This document shows, piece by piece, positions 12,328-24,189 of a stretch of DNA of 64,000 nt. The position numbers were made by a program, and so were the translations under genes. The stretch covers positions 53,230,748-53,294,747 of the forward strand of contig CM039132.1 of assembly GCA_022036555.1 (NCBI GenBank), read 5' to 3'. The notes beneath the pieces are model-generated. The model made no database searches. It was given only the letters and a program-made list of their open reading frames with translations, and was not told the DNA's origin. The DNA is from Microstegium vimineum (Eukaryota; Streptophyta; Magnoliopsida; Poales; Poaceae). Within the stretch, counting starts at the first letter, position 1; each line of letters begins with the position of its first letter.

Positions 12328-13145
12328 TGTTCATCTTTATTATTTATGTGTTCTTCTGGTTTATTACTCTGCATAGCCTCATTTCTGTCCTCTTAGTGTA
12401 AATGGAAGACCCTCCGGCCCTCAGGCTCCCGCGCGCACGTGCCCCTTCTCGGGTCGTGGGCCGCGCGCAACCGGCCATCCTCCCTAGTCTAGATCGATAA
12501 AGCAAATTGCAACAGGTAATGCGTAGCAATTGTAACGCTGATAGTTCCATGTTTGCAACATGTATCGCATGCAGAGAATCTTTTTTGTTTCGGATAAAAA
12601 AAATGTAATATCTCTTAAACCGTAGCCCCTATTTCAGATCCGTTTGCACCATGTTGTTGAAAAAACGTGCTTAACAAAACGAGATCCAACAAGACTATAT
12701 TTGATGAACTTTTTTTAAGTATGTAATTGCAACTTCAATGTACTATGAGTTTCCATCATGATTACGACACAATTGCAACTTGGCGGAAGTAATTGCAACA
12801 GATCTGATCCAGTGCAACTGGACCTGATGTAGTTGCAACCTGACGTGGTACAATTACAACTAGAGTCGAGCCAGTTGCAAAACTGACGCGATCCAACTAC
12901 AACTAGAGTCGGCCCAGTTACAACTAGGCAATAACCAATTGCAATCTGACGCGATCCAATTACAACTGGAGTCAGACTAGTTGTAACTACGCAAGAAACA
13001 GTTGCAACCTGACGCGATTCAATTACAACTAGAGTTGGACCAGTTGCAACTCGGCAAAAAAAACCAATTGCAACTAGGCAAGAAACTAGTTGCAATAATC
13101 AGGGTGGGTGCATTCTCTATAGAAAATGCACTCAGGTGCATTATA

Positions 13146-13237
<92 letters not shown>

Positions 13238-14381
13238 TGGGTCATCAAGGCATTTGAGTTAAAACTACTTGAACTCTTGGCATTTTCATTCATTGCTACA
13301 TATGCAGGAAAGAGTCACCAAGTTAGAGGTCAAATATTTAAACGAATACAAGTACCTTCTTTGTATTTCATCGATCAAATTTATCGCTGGAGAGCAGTGG
13401 TTTACAGCAGGGGATGATAAAGGGGTTGTCCATGTCTATGCCTACGACAACACTAGCTGCCGTGCTGGCCATTTGGACAAGGTCAAGGAATTGGAAGCTC
13501 ACCGTGAAAAAGGGAGTGTGAGCAGTTTGGCTGTTTACCCAAAACATACGTTGCTGCTGACAGCTTCTTTCTGTGACAAATCAATCAAGCTCTGGGATTG
13601 GAGTCAGGGCTGGACATGCACCCGAGTAATCGACGAGCATGATTTCGTGCACGGACTCACGGCTGGCCCAAGGGATTCCAGCATTTTCGCTGGCAGTAGG
13701 TTTTCCGACGGAAGAGTAAAGGTTTGTTTGGCTCTTCATTTTTTTTAAAAAAAAGATCTAAATCATGTTTGATGGTCGATGGTGATTATTACCGGGTTAT
13801 GCATGATAGTTAACCATCCAACTATCATGGTTTCTTATGGTTATCAATTACACACATTTTATTGTAACATGCATCTTTTCGACGTGCGTACATAAAAATT
13901 GTAGGTTTGGGATATTCATTCTCAGGATGCCATTGCCACATTCGAGGGCTCGGGGACTATTAATTTTTGCACTGTCAATCATTGTGACTTTCTGGCTACT
14001 ATTTCTGGTGACCGTAATACCCACTGGAATGCAAAGGTATGTGTGGCCGCCTCCTTTGTGTAGGGAGTAGTAGTATGGAACATTAATTATCTCACATGCA
14101 GGAGAGGCAATTTTTTCTTCCAGCCTCTCATCTATCATCGTCTATAGTAGTGAATACTGAATACTAATGCTCACCGTCGCTCTGTTTTTGTTTTCAAATT
14201 AGATATGGGATTTGCAGACAAGGAAACATGTTCACACACTTTGCCCAGGTATGATTCCCTTGGAACATGGGGGACTTGGGAATCTTGCTTGCCACCCAAC
14301 GCTCCCAATATTGGCTGGCATTGCGGAGTCATCCAAATCTAAGGTGAAACATATTGTCATCTGGGATGTTAGGACCTACAG
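10964..14381 (+). CDS. WD40 module exons of the fusion gene
   Basis: Blade motifs occur across five small exons. CMDVHPTKPW ends the exon at 11055 and joins in phase to HVSIWNYETQ (exon 11173-11227). Exon 13308-13721 carries IKFIAGEQWFTAGDDKG and SIKLWDW. Exon 13905-14036 begins VWDIHSQDAIATFEG. Exon 14203-14381 has IWDLQTRKHVHTL, LACHPTLPILAG and IVIWDVRTY. The style resembles coatomer beta-prime propellers. The acceptor of the first exon is uncertain (10964 fits phase; 10989 is an alternative). At least one further blade would be expected downstream, but the next kilobases contain only MITEs, so the 3' end seems lost or lies outside what I can recognise. Confidence 0.65.
11330..11870 (-). 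mobile_element. LINE reverse-transcriptase fragment in an intron
   Basis: Minus-strand reading gives KKGVRQEDSLSSIMF, then LQYADDNILFI with the YADD catalytic motif of reverse transcriptase, then FEQLSGLKINFHKNEM and an RSNCWRIKMLS segment. This is the L1-type plant LINE order. An in-frame TAG near 11383 and missing 5' and 3' parts show it is dead. It sits between the first two WD40 exon groups. Confidence 0.8.
12725..13105. repeat. About 61-bp degenerate tandem repeat (GTTGCAAC type)
   Basis: GACGCGATCCAATTACAACT-like segments recur at about 12890, 12951 and 13010, separated by CAGTTGCAAC boxes. Copies are diverged. The open frames across it encode only QLQL-type repeats and are not genes. 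Confidence 0.7.
13148..13235. repeat. (TA)n microsatellite
   Basis: A pure alternating run of about 88 bases ends 72 bp before a WD40 exon acceptor. Confidence 0.95.
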
Positions 14382-14517
14382 GTAATAATTATTTATCTTG
14401 TTCGTCTGATTGTTTCAGTGCTTGATAAGTCGGTCGATGTTGTTTTTGGCTGTTTTATTGTGAGAAAAAAAATACCATTTCAATGGCTGATAAGTCAAGC
14501 GAATAGAGCGAATTAAT

Positions 14518-14780
14518 TACTCTCTCCGTTCCTAAAAGAATCAATTCCTAGAATCCGTGCCAGTCATTTTTTTTAACTTTGACTAACTTTATAGAAAAAT
14601 GTAACAACATCATTTATGACTTAAAATGAGCACAATGTAAAAATTTGTTCTTAAATAAATCTAATAATACTAGTTTAATACTTAACTTTTAATACTTTAT
14701 TTTAGAAATTTGGTCAAACTTCAAAAAGTTTGACTTAGGACAAATCTAAAAATTTATTTTTTTTAGGAATGGAGGGAGTA
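14518..14780. mobile_element. Stowaway MITE
   Basis: The left end TACTCTCTCCGTTCCTAAAA and right end TTTTAGGAATGGAGGGAGTA are inverted repeats bounded by TA. It lies just past the last recognised WD40 exon. Confidence 0.85.
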
Positions 14781-14843
14781 CTCCTCAATCAATTCTAGGG
14801 ACACGTGACCATGCATACAAGAATTCATCTTCTCCCATCCTTA

Positions 14844-15257
14844 GGGCGTCCTCAATGACGCCAAAGAAATCGCCAGCGATTTGAGAGCCAGAAACAATAA
14901 AAAACGAAGTGAGAGAGTACATAGCTATGCATGCTGTGAGATAAAAATGTTTGGAGAACGTGTGAGACTAGCGAGTATACACTCGCTAGCGCGCTGGTCT
15001 GTCAGTCTTCTGACCAATCAAATATCACCTAGACTATCTATTTGGTCCTTGTTTGGGACGCCCTTATGTTATTCTCAGCGGGTGTTTTATGTCACAGTTT
15101 TCAACACGGCCATATTTTAGAAACAGTGCACAATAGTTTCATCCCATGAATCTATCTATACTCCCATAAAACTTTCATCATCTCTTTTCATAATACAGTG
15201 CCACATCAGTGTATTTACTGCCTGTGAAACTTTGATGATACCTCATTGAGACTAGCC
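14844..15257. mobile_element. PIF/Harbinger-type MITE (TTA target)
   Basis: TTA flanks both ends (14841-14843, 15258-15260). The left end GGGCGTCCTCAATGA pairs with the inverted right end GGCTAGTCTCAATGAGG. The right terminus matches that of the larger element at 33802-34644, so they are probably related. Confidence 0.6.
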
Positions 15258-15260
15258 TTA

Positions 15261-15446
15261 GGGCACCATTTATGACATACTCATAAGAAGAATTATTTTC
15301 ATACTTTAATAGAAGAGAGAGAAAAGATAGCTATTGATAAAAAAACTAGGCTCATACACATATTCTAAGATCATGCGAGAGTGTCACGTAGAGTCTAATA
15401 ATCCTATGAGTTATTGCTAAAAGCTAGCACCATTAGAGAGGTTGGC
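15261..15446. mobile_element. Possible second PIF-type MITE, adjacent
   Basis: It starts right after the TTA shared with the previous MITE and ends before TTA at 15447-15449. The inverted-repeat match is weak, so this is tentative. Confidence 0.3.
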
Positions 15447-16658
15447 TTAAAACTAGCAACTAACTTATATCATCGCGGGTAGCCTTATATTCCTATAGTT
15501 CCGTGGATGAAAAATGTTGTCGTTTATTACAACATCCTATCCTATCCAAGTATATTGTACATGGAAATAATTAAACTAGGAGTATATACTGAATTACTTT
15601 CCTTGGTATTGTTCCCAATAAGGTTATTTTCGGTTATCTTAGAATGGAAACCCAAAATCAATCCAATCAGAAATCCATGCATATGTGTAATTTGTATAAG
15701 AACCGAAATAATTCTAGCCAGAAACAGTACATTTCAGAGAAAACGAACGAGGCCATGTCCTATTAAGACCGTATGTATATGGTAGCTAGGGAGAATATAT
15801 GAGTATGATGCAATATATATATTAGTGTGGATTTTCTACACACAGGGATAGCTGCCCAGGGGTGATAGCTACACATCCTTTAGATCCTTGACACATGGCG
15901 CTGTGGACGGTTGGATTGTACTGTTTTGTTTTGGCAAACAAAGGACATTGTTTACCCCGTGTCTAGCTATTTTTGTCGGACCACATGATAAAAGTTGAAC
16001 CATGCGAGCAAAAACCTGTAGCTTCAGGATTCTGAGAACAAATTGTGGCAGGACCTGTGGTCACAATCATATGCTTACATGGACGAAATTCAAAACTTGT
16101 ACATGCTCAAGCTTCAAATCCTAACATCTAATTAAAAATGCATCGGATTTGTAATTTATTTTTACCATAATATTTCTTATAATTTTATGTAGCAAACAAG
16201 ATCTCATTTGACCATATTTTAAGTCATGCTTAGAATTTTGATTACGCTAGAATATTTCTTGTAATTAAATTTATAAAACAAGATCCATATTGACTATATT
16301 TTTATTCTAAAAATAAGTGACATATGGGTCCCACATTTAAACACTTTGTCAAAACGTAGCTTTGATGGATCTCATTTTGTTCTGCATATTATTTCCAACA
16401 ATAATCTTCGAACAACTTATATGGACTAATGGTTTATGTGATATTGCATTTTGAAAGCAAAAAAAATCCCACTCTCAAGTGACGTGAGCGAGAGAGGTCA
16501 GAGAAATGTTGAGAGATGGTGCACTGCTGTGCTGTTGCTGCGCTCTGCTGTATGTCAGTTCTGAGATCAGAGATGGCTTACAGCTAGACACTGCCTGGAC
16601 TATTTTGAGAGGGTGGTAGATATCATCCTTGGGTGATAGAATACATAGGTTGTAGCAC

Positions 16659-16727
<69 letters not shown>

Positions 16728-16823
16728 TATGAGAAACCTACCGTGAAACACGAATAGTCCCGTCACTTCTTTCTACCAGGCCGTTTGCTTCGGTGAAAGG
16801 GAATACTGCAACAGATGGTCTTT
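15447..16823. other. Non-coding stretch with an (AT)n-linked repeat
   Basis: No gene is recognised. A small palindrome (TGTG...CACA, 15825-15846) abuts a short TA run, and a longer (AT)n run lies at 16664-16724. The interval between may be another element of the type at 12283-13235. Confidence 0.4.
16664..16724. repeat. (AT)n microsatellite
   Basis: Alternating AT run of about 60 bases. Confidence 0.9.
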
Positions 16824-18290
16824 TCTATATTGAGTAAATAAGAATAGTATTATTGTATTATCTACTCACGTGAGGTGTTAGTCGTATATTACTATATAAT
16901 CAGTCCATGGGATCTAATGCAATATTTCCAATATTCCATCAATTCTATTCTCGTTCATAATATCATTCGCTTATGTTTAGATCTTAACCCTAGTTAGTGT
17001 TGCTTCCGCACTGCATACCCCCGGGGAGAGATCGACCTTCGCCGAGGGTGGTGCCCCTATTTAGACACTCAATCTTATTGATCCGGCTGCCATCGTCATC
17101 GTCACGCAGCAGATCGGGATTTTTCCCTCAACATCAGCGGGCCATCATCGCCTCGTCCTTGGGCTTGTCGCTAGGCTGACGCCATCAATACCTTCCATAT
17201 TTTCGTTGCATGGAGGCAGATGGATCTCGCCCCGTCCCGTGCCGCCGCGGTGGTGGTCAAGCCCAGCTACATGCCTCGACCATAAGCTGCCATGAAGGCA
17301 GACAGATCTAGAATGTCACTGCAATTGGGCGGATCTGTCCATCTCCACCATGTCGATTCACGTTGGCGCCTTTGACCCCGCTCGTCCGTGACACACCATG
17401 CGCCCGCGCCACCAGCGGCTCGGACCAGCCGCACCGATGCCCAAGTCACGCCACCGTAGCCGTGTCATCCCGCTAGGTACACCCGATCCTCTGTTGTTAT
17501 ATCTTTTTAGTTTGCCTGATCACTGATTGGGATTAAGTTGCCCGTCGACCTCGTGCCTACTATTTTGGCATCGTGCCGAGTCCTATGTGCATCTTTTTCG
17601 AGCAATAGGGCTACATGCTTGCTGCTATGTCGCCTCATTGGGTCACAACATCGTTGCTCGTGTGTTCGTCCAACTGATTGGGTCTTCGTCATCTAGATGT
17701 CGCTATTTGCGATGTCGCCGAGCCATGCTTGTCGGCCACCCCTCGCGTCATCGTTGAGCTCAGCTCGCTGATGCGTCCGCTACCGCACTTCTTTTTCTTC
17801 GTCCAGCACAACCATGTCACATCAACGTGGGGTAGGCCCTCTCCGCTCGGTATTAGCAACACCGACGACTGCATCAACTTCGGCATCGACCCTCCCGTTC
17901 CCACTATGTTTGTCTTGTTTGCATCATCACCTTTTTCTATATCTTCGACAACCTTGATTGTATCGACTTCGGCATCGTCCACTTCCACGATGACTGCCTC
18001 GATGTGTCTCCGTCATCCCCATGATGCCTCTTGTGCGCCTACAGCTCTATTGATATGGCAACCTGACCACAACTACATCGACCTCGACAATCTTCAGCAT
18101 GAATTCTTTGAGCATGACTATTTGTGCCCTCACACTCGGCTACCTCGACATTGGCACAAAAGGGATTATGACTCATCGGCTTCTTCTCCAGCCACAGTAT
18201 ACGCGATGCATCAACTGTTATGACTGCGGGGATGTTAGCTTCAGCTTCTTCTCCGGTCTCACCATCAGCAGCGGAGGGGTGTTATCTTAC

Positions 18291-19135
18291 TATTACTAAT
18301 TGGAGGCCCCAACGGAGCCTCCACGTTAATCCTCACCAGACGCGTTAAGAAAAAAGATAAATAGTAGAAATTCTCACATTTTACTATTACTAATTGAGCC
18401 TCCACATTAATCCTCACCATACGCGCTAAGAAAAAAGATAAATAGTAGAAAATCTAACCATCTAATTAAAAGACTAACCATCCATAACCATTAGATTTTC
18501 TTTACAACTAATAAAAAAATCAGTTGCACGTATAAAATCTAGATTAGTCTCCCTTATCTACGTTCAGTTGGTTAATAAAACCAATCACGATCGGTACCAC
18601 ACATTAAAAAGGTGCCTAAAATATTATTTCCTAAAGAAAAAGATATCGGCACATAAAACAAGGGCCATATGGATAGATAAATTCTCCATTGGTCTTACAC
18701 GATGGCTTACGTACCAATCACGTTCACAGCCATTATATATTAAAATTACTAATTGGAGGCCCCAACGGAGCCTCCACGTTAATCCTCACCAGACGTGCTA
18801 AGAAAAAAGATAAATAGTAGAAATTCTCATATTAATTAGAAACATCTAACCATCCAATTAAAAGACTAACCATCCATAACCATTAGATTTTCTTTACAAC
18901 TAATAAAAAAATCAGTTGCACGTATAAAATCTAGATTAGTCTCCCTTATCTACGTTCAGTTGGTTAATAAAACCAATCACGATCGGTACCACACATTAAA
19001 AAGGTGCCTAAAATATTATTTTCTAAAGAACAAGATATCGGCATATAAAACAAGGGCCATATGGATAGATAAATTCTCCATTGGTCTTACACGATGGCTT
19101 ACGTACCAATCACGTTCACAGCCATTATATATTAA
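18291..19135. repeat. Tandem copies of the Helitron 5' region
   Basis: The block beginning ATTACTAATTGGAGGCCCC (18291) and running through TGGTTAATAAAACCAATCAC is repeated from 18746 with few changes. A shorter third partial copy starts near 18382. The unit is about 390-450 bp. Confidence 0.85.
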
Positions 19136-20002
19136 AATTTTGTCAATAACATTTTTTCTTTCCATTATAGATTAAAAATTTGGCAAGAGTATATTTTTTG
19201 CCATTATAGATTAAAAACTCTAGCCATCGAAAAACATCATATCTATTTTGTTTTAATTCTCCTTAGACGCACTAAGAAAAAGGTAAATACTAAAAATTCT
19301 CACGTCAATAAAAAATATCTTAGCATCAAATCTAAATACTCTAACCATCCAAAACTATAAGATCTATTTTGTTTTATAAAATAATATCCACACCTGTCAT
19401 TATAGATTAAAAAATAGATTAATATCTCATTTTTATGAAACAAACATAACCTTCCGGAGGAAAACATTCACAATTGGCTACTAATAAAATATTATACCAC
19501 GTGCAGCATCGGTTAGTTAATCTTAATCATCAGGAATAAAACATTCACAGTTAGCTACTCATCATATAAAAAAAATACTCTACAATGTTTACGTCGGTCG
19601 GTAATAAATTTCAGAGGCAATCTTGGAAAGCCAACAAATTAAAAAAAATCAAGACCAACAATTTATTTATTTTTTTAAAAAAAGGCTAAGCTCCTGCAGG
19701 CTCTATCTAGCCGGATGTAGTTAAAGAGCCATGTGTCATTTCGTATTTCCAATCTTTACTGTATGGTGAGCACAAATTCTCAAGTGCCCTTCCATGTCAA
19801 CCTTCTATTAATTTGGCCGTCCTCATGCATATGTAAGCCCGTAATGGCCCATTATACAAATGCAATGATTCCTAAATTTTGTGGACAAAATAATTTTACC
19901 TTAATAGCTTTCACGCTAACTGGCATCAAAAGCAGTAGCTAGGAATATTTAGCCTACATGTGGTAAACTCTAACCATCATCGTTAATAATAGCTATGTAA
20001 TA

Positions 20003-20152
20003 TACTCCCTCCGTTCCAAATTATAAGTCGTTTTGACTTTTTTCGTACATCCATTTTGCTATGTACTTAGATATAATAATATGTCTAGATACATAACAAT
20101 ATGAATGAACCAAAAAAGTCAAAGCGACTTATAATTTGGAACGGATGAAGTA
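20003..20152. mobile_element. Stowaway MITE inside the Helitron
   Basis: TACTCCCTCCGTTCCAAATT and its inverted counterpart AATTTGGAACGGATGAAGTA bound a 150-bp AT-rich element. Confidence 0.85.
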
Positions 20153-20159
20153 CTATATT

Positions 20160-20720
20160 TTATATAAGAAAAAGTATGGACATATGCCATTATGAAAAAA
20201 ATAAACAAATAACTCTCTAAATTTACATCTAAATTATACACATTTGCCATTATGAAGTATAATTCAAAATAACCACTAAATTTATATCTAAATTACACGC
20301 ATTTGTCCTTATGAAATATAATGCAAATGACCCCTAAGTTTGCCTTCAATTATCCAGATATGTCATTAATAAACTAATAAAAAAAGTAAAACTTTTGATT
20401 TATATCTAAATTACCCACCTTCACCATTATAAAAAACAAATAAAAATACTATAAATCTGCATGCGGAGACTAATATAAGTTATTATGACAAGTAAATTGA
20501 TATTCACTATTATTTGAAATAAGTTAATTAAAATTAACTAAAACATTATGTTGTATCAATATAGGTAGTCTATTTAAAAATAAATAAATAAACAGACACT
20601 AAATTACATGCAAATACTAATATAAGTTATTATGGTAAATAAATTAGTAACCATTGTTATTTAAAATAATTTACTATATATTAACTAAAATATTATGCTA
20701 TGGGAACTGGTAATGTAATT
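20160..20720. repeat. Degenerate short tandem repeats inside the Helitron
   Basis: A phrase like GCCATTATGAA...CTAAATTTATATCTAAATTA recurs every 60-90 bases from 20185 to about 20440. A second repeated phrase (ACTAATATAAGTTATTATG) appears at about 20470 and 20620. Confidence 0.6.
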
Positions 20721-21950
20721 TATAAAAAATAGTATTACACAACAATTAATTTAATTCTTTCATATATTAATTTTAACATTTTAATTGTTGCAGTGCAATT
20801 GTAACCACTTTTTATGTCAATACAGTAGATAAAAACTTAGCCTAAAATATACATTTTTTTCAAGTAAAATAAAAATATATATCATGGTCATACATTAACC
20901 TTAGGCCAACCAATCTTAAAAACAATTATATCTATCATGAGACATGCAAAGTTCAACATATATCTATAACTAACTGACTGACTGATCCAGTCAAAATATC
21001 TGGTAACAAATCAATCCAACAATGACAAAATCAAATCCAAATAAGGCAATGTTTGGAACTTTGGATCCAAAGGTCTAATGTTTAGTAACAAGTTTAGCAA
21101 CTAAACTTTAGACCAATTTAGCTCTTCATAAGGCTCCAACAAGCGGTCTAATAAAGTACAAAAATATTAAACTACACAAGTGAGCTCAGTGGTATAAAGT
21201 TTTGTCCTTATAAATTTATCCAACTAAAGTTTGAACATTGGATCCAAAAAGTCAATGATATATACAGTTTACAAGCAAACACCATCGATCATGGCTTGAA
21301 TGACACATCAACGCACAACAATCTAACATATCACCTTCAATATCAGAAACTACAATGATGTTGCATCACATATCAACCTAAGAAGTCATCTATATGAACA
21401 AGATGATTTTGAAAGAAGTGGCAAAACTTCTAACCAAGATGGAAAACATAATCATGTTACCACCTCATTTTCAAGAGTGCAATAAATACATATAAAATAA
21501 TTTGAAAGATGTAACAGTGATATGTCAAGGAGGTAAGAGTAATGACTTAATTATGTGGATGACAACCATTCACAAGCAAAATAATAGAACTAATAACAAA
21601 TGACAAACCAAACATCTATGATACAGACTTCCACATTAACCTCAAAATTTCATCAAACAAATAAAGAAATACTACAATTTATGAAAATATTGATGGTACA
21701 TATGTTTGCGGACCTACAAATAAAAGTTAATAAGAAAAAATATTCAAGACTCAATCATGTTATTAACTTTTATTTGCAGGTCCACAGATAAACTAACAAT
21801 TTAATATTGTTATTCACATAATTCAATTCCTAAAAAGGGACATTCAACATGTCCATATATATTAAATAGGGTTTTCTATTGGTTATCTAAAGTTAACCCG
21901 TGCGGGAGCACGGGTTGATGGACTAGTTAGAGTAAATAGGAATAATATCA

Positions 21951-22194
21951 TACTCCCTCCATCCAAAAATTGGAGTCATCTTAGGGTCGTGCACAGTGAC
22001 CAAGGTGGGGTGGCGCATGCAGATGATGTAATTAATTCGTCCAGTGAGAGGAGCTGCATGCAGACAATTGAATTAATTGGGGCAGTGAGAGGAGTTGTAT
22101 GTGCCTGGGCATTGTGGTCCTAGCTTTAGACGACTCCGATTCTTGGAGGTTTTATTTTTGGTAAGATGACTCCGATTTTTGGATGGAGGAAGTA
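21951..22194. mobile_element. Stowaway MITE inside the right LTR
   Basis: The end TACTCCCTCCATCCAAAAAT matches the inverted ATTTTTGGATGGAGGAAGTA. Its TA-bounded insertion accounts for the extra length of the right LTR copy. Confidence 0.85.
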
Positions 22195-22302
22195 TTATCT
22201 ATTTACATAATGTATTAATACTATGTACCCCATATAATCAGTCCATAAGATCCAATACAATATATCCAATATATTCCGCCAATTATGTTCTCTTTCCTAT
22301 CA

Positions 22303-22949
22303 CAGTGGATGACTCATGCATATAACCAATTACACACATATACCAGCAAACCGCGAAGGTATCCCTTGTGACATGGACAGGCATGGTGGGACGATCCGAT
22401 GGTGCAGTTTGGACATTTCCAACTATGGATTATATTCTACCAGATACACTCACTAGGAAGATTAATTAATCACACATTAGATCACATGATGGACATGGCT
22501 GGTTCATGAGTGTCAGGCCGGCCAATCACTGAACAAAACGCTAAGTAGGTATCGGTTCGATACCCAAGTCCACATCATGAATCATCGTACCTATATGCAG
22601 ATCCTTGCGTGTATATTTAATTTGCCAGTTACACGCATGCTTTGGTTTTCCAATTGCTCCATCATGCACTTGGGCATACACTTGATGAAGGTCATGACAT
22701 GCAGTTCTCAAATGGAAAACCAAACATAGCACACTTCTTCGAGACAGGATCGGAACTGAGGCATTGTGTGTTTTGGCATGCTGTTCACAAATGGCGCAGG
22801 CTCACAAAACTCGTTTGGGAGCAGAAACTAGCTAGAAAAATGTTATGTCGGCTGTGGTACTTCTTGTTTACCTTAACGGTGCCTTTAGAATATCTGGCGT
22901 TCCATTATTCTGTCCCCCAAACGCTTGAAACCTGTGGGCTATAGCTCAC
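22303..22949. other. Intergenic, nothing recognised
   Basis: No coding motif, repeat or terminal structure was identified. Confidence 0.5.
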
Positions 22950-24189
22950 AAAAAATGGAGAAACAATCCGCTCCGCGTCGTCGCTCCCACGCGGGCAGCT
23001 CAGGCGGCAAACCCTAGCTGCCGCGCCCTCTCCCTCCCCTCCATTCTCCAGTCGCGCCGCCACCAGAGCAGGCCGCCGGCAAGGCCGCGCGGCCGGCTGG
23101 GATGGCGGCGGCGGGGCCCTCTCATCCGGTGGTGTGGCGGCGCAGGACGACGCGGCAGGGGGCAACTCGCCCGAGCCGCATGGGGCTCGGCGAGGTCGCC
23201 GACCACGATCGCGGCGACGCCGGCCAGTGGGCCGGGCAGGCGTGGGGCGGTGCAGCGGTGGCAGGCTTCTCCATGATCGACGTGTAGTCGTTGTGGCGGC
23301 GGACGGGCGGACCCTGCAGGCCTGGATCTGGCGTCCTCGGTCTGGGCTGGTTCTATCCTTCTGCCGCAGACCCTGCTCTGTGTGGTGGTGGCTCGCGGTC
23401 GGCAGCCGGCGTGCCGTTCGTATGGTGGCAGCGGGTCAGGTTTGGGCCCCTGGGTCTGGATTTGGACCACGGTTAGCGTCGGGCCTGCCCGCATTCTGAG
23501 CGTCCCTGATGGTGACCTTCCGGTGAAGGCAATCTTCCACGTTGGCCAGGCGCAGAGTCGATGATGGTGGCGGCGATTTGGGTGAAAACCTTGCATGGCG
23601 TGTTACGTCGGGCCGACGGCGATGGCACTGTTCTGTGCCACGTACCTTGTTGAAGGTGCCGCTGAAGCCGTTGGTCAGTCCATCCCCTGTTGCATCCGCG
23701 GCCGTTCAATAACTGGGTGAAAACCTAGCCTGGTTTCTTCAGGCCAGCGGCGATGGCGTAGGCGCGTCTTCGAAGTTCTTGATCGCCAAGGCCGGGCAGT
23801 TCTCCCGTGTGGTTACCTTGTTCAGTGTTCAGCTCAAAAGGCGGAGGTGGCATTCGGGTGTTTGGTGGGCATCTACACCAAGTGCTTCGTGTTGTTACCA
23901 AGGAAGAAGCATCCACTTTTCAATGGTGGTCGGTGTTCAACGTTTTCAGTACCTTCATTAGGTATGACAAACATGTTTGGCAGCTTTGTTTTGACGTTGG
24001 TGATCTTATTTAGTGGAATTGACATCATGGTGGAAGCCAGAGGTCGCGTAGAACTACTCGAGCTCCTTGTTGGACATGTATTTCCTCCAGTCAGTTTCTT
24101 TCTTTACTTTTTGATGCTGTAATAGTTTGACCTGATTCTACTCACGGGTAGATGAAGCCGGATAGTTTCTATCCTTTATCTAAAAAAAA
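22950..24189 (+). mobile_element. LINE-derived non-coding element (tentative)
   Basis: A GC-rich 5' half with many short frames resembles a LINE leader. The 3' end (TTTTTGATGCTGTAATAG ... CTTTATCTAAAAAAAA at about 24100-24188) looks like grass LINE tails ending in an A run. No reverse transcriptase is present and no target duplication was found, so this would be an internally deleted copy. Confidence 0.4.

Larger units (their letters stand above)
12283..13235. mobile_element. Element bounded by (TA)n runs (Micron-like, tentative)
   Basis: A unit of about 0.8 kb lies between (TA)n tracts at 12283-12325 and 13148-13235. Its right end has an imperfect palindrome with arms GTGCATT and AATGCAC (13109-13131). 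Similar palindromes next to (AT)n occur at 15825 and 52064. Rice Micron MITEs are known to sit in TA microsatellites; assignment here is inference. Confidence 0.35.
5190..14381 (+). pseudogene. Kinase-MSP-WD40 fusion gene, disrupted by a retrotransposon
   Basis: Proposed coding exons: 6103-6255, 6333-6588, 6691-6906 joined to 7751-7757, 7859-7982, 8812-9012, 10327-10827, about 10964-11055, 11173-11227, 13308-13721, 13905-14036, 14203-14381. Nearly all junctions have GT/AG borders and phases that add up (about 776 codons). The protein would be a cytoplasmic kinase, then an MSP-like domain, then WD40 blades resembling a coatomer beta-prime-type propeller. This architecture recurs in grass kinase families; an immune or trafficking role is inference. 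Three defects: an 839-bp TRIM inside the exon ending at 7757, ATAAG instead of GTAAG at that exon's donor (7758), and no visible exon for the last WD40 blades after 14381. The gene is probably non-functional, unless a truncated kinase or a separate MSP-WD40 transcript is made. Confidence 0.75.
18285..21926 (+). mobile_element. Helitron, non-autonomous, about 3.6 kb
   Basis: The 3' end is diagnostic. A perfect 9-bp stem (AACCCGTGC at 21895-21903, GCACGGGTT at 21908-21916) with a 4-base loop is followed six bases later by CTAG ending at 21926. The base after is T. The 5' end starts TC at 18285 (TCTTACTATTACTAATTGG) and the base before is A, so insertion was between A and T without duplication, the Helitron rule. 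Flanks belong to the right LTR of the surrounding element. The interior is AT-rich and encodes no Rep/helicase, so an autonomous partner is needed. Its 5' terminal sequence is present three times (18285, about 18380, about 18746). Confidence 0.8.
16824..22302 (+). mobile_element. Non-autonomous LTR retrotransposon split by a Helitron
   Basis: Related sequences of about 140 bp occur at 16824-16965 and, after removing inserted DNA, at 18280-18284 plus 21927-22302. Both share GAGTAAATA, TATAATCAGTCCAT and CCAATAT blocks in the same order and end in TATCA. Just before the right copy a purine tract (GCAGCGGAGGGG, ending 18279) abuts TGTTA, as expected for a polypurine tract next to a 3' LTR. The interior 16966-18279 is GC-rich with a 181-codon open frame (17678-18223) that I cannot match to gag or pol. 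No convincing primer site or target duplication was found, so this is an old, short-LTR, non-coding element. Confidence 0.55.

Noticed and set aside
12725..13105. QLQL-repeat protein and possible CRISPR-like array
   Set aside because: Repeats are diverged, spacers are not unique, and the setting is a plant intron; it is a minisatellite.
17678..18223. 181-codon open frame in the short-LTR element
   Set aside because: Not recognisable as gag, pol or a host gene; kept only as a note in the element entry.
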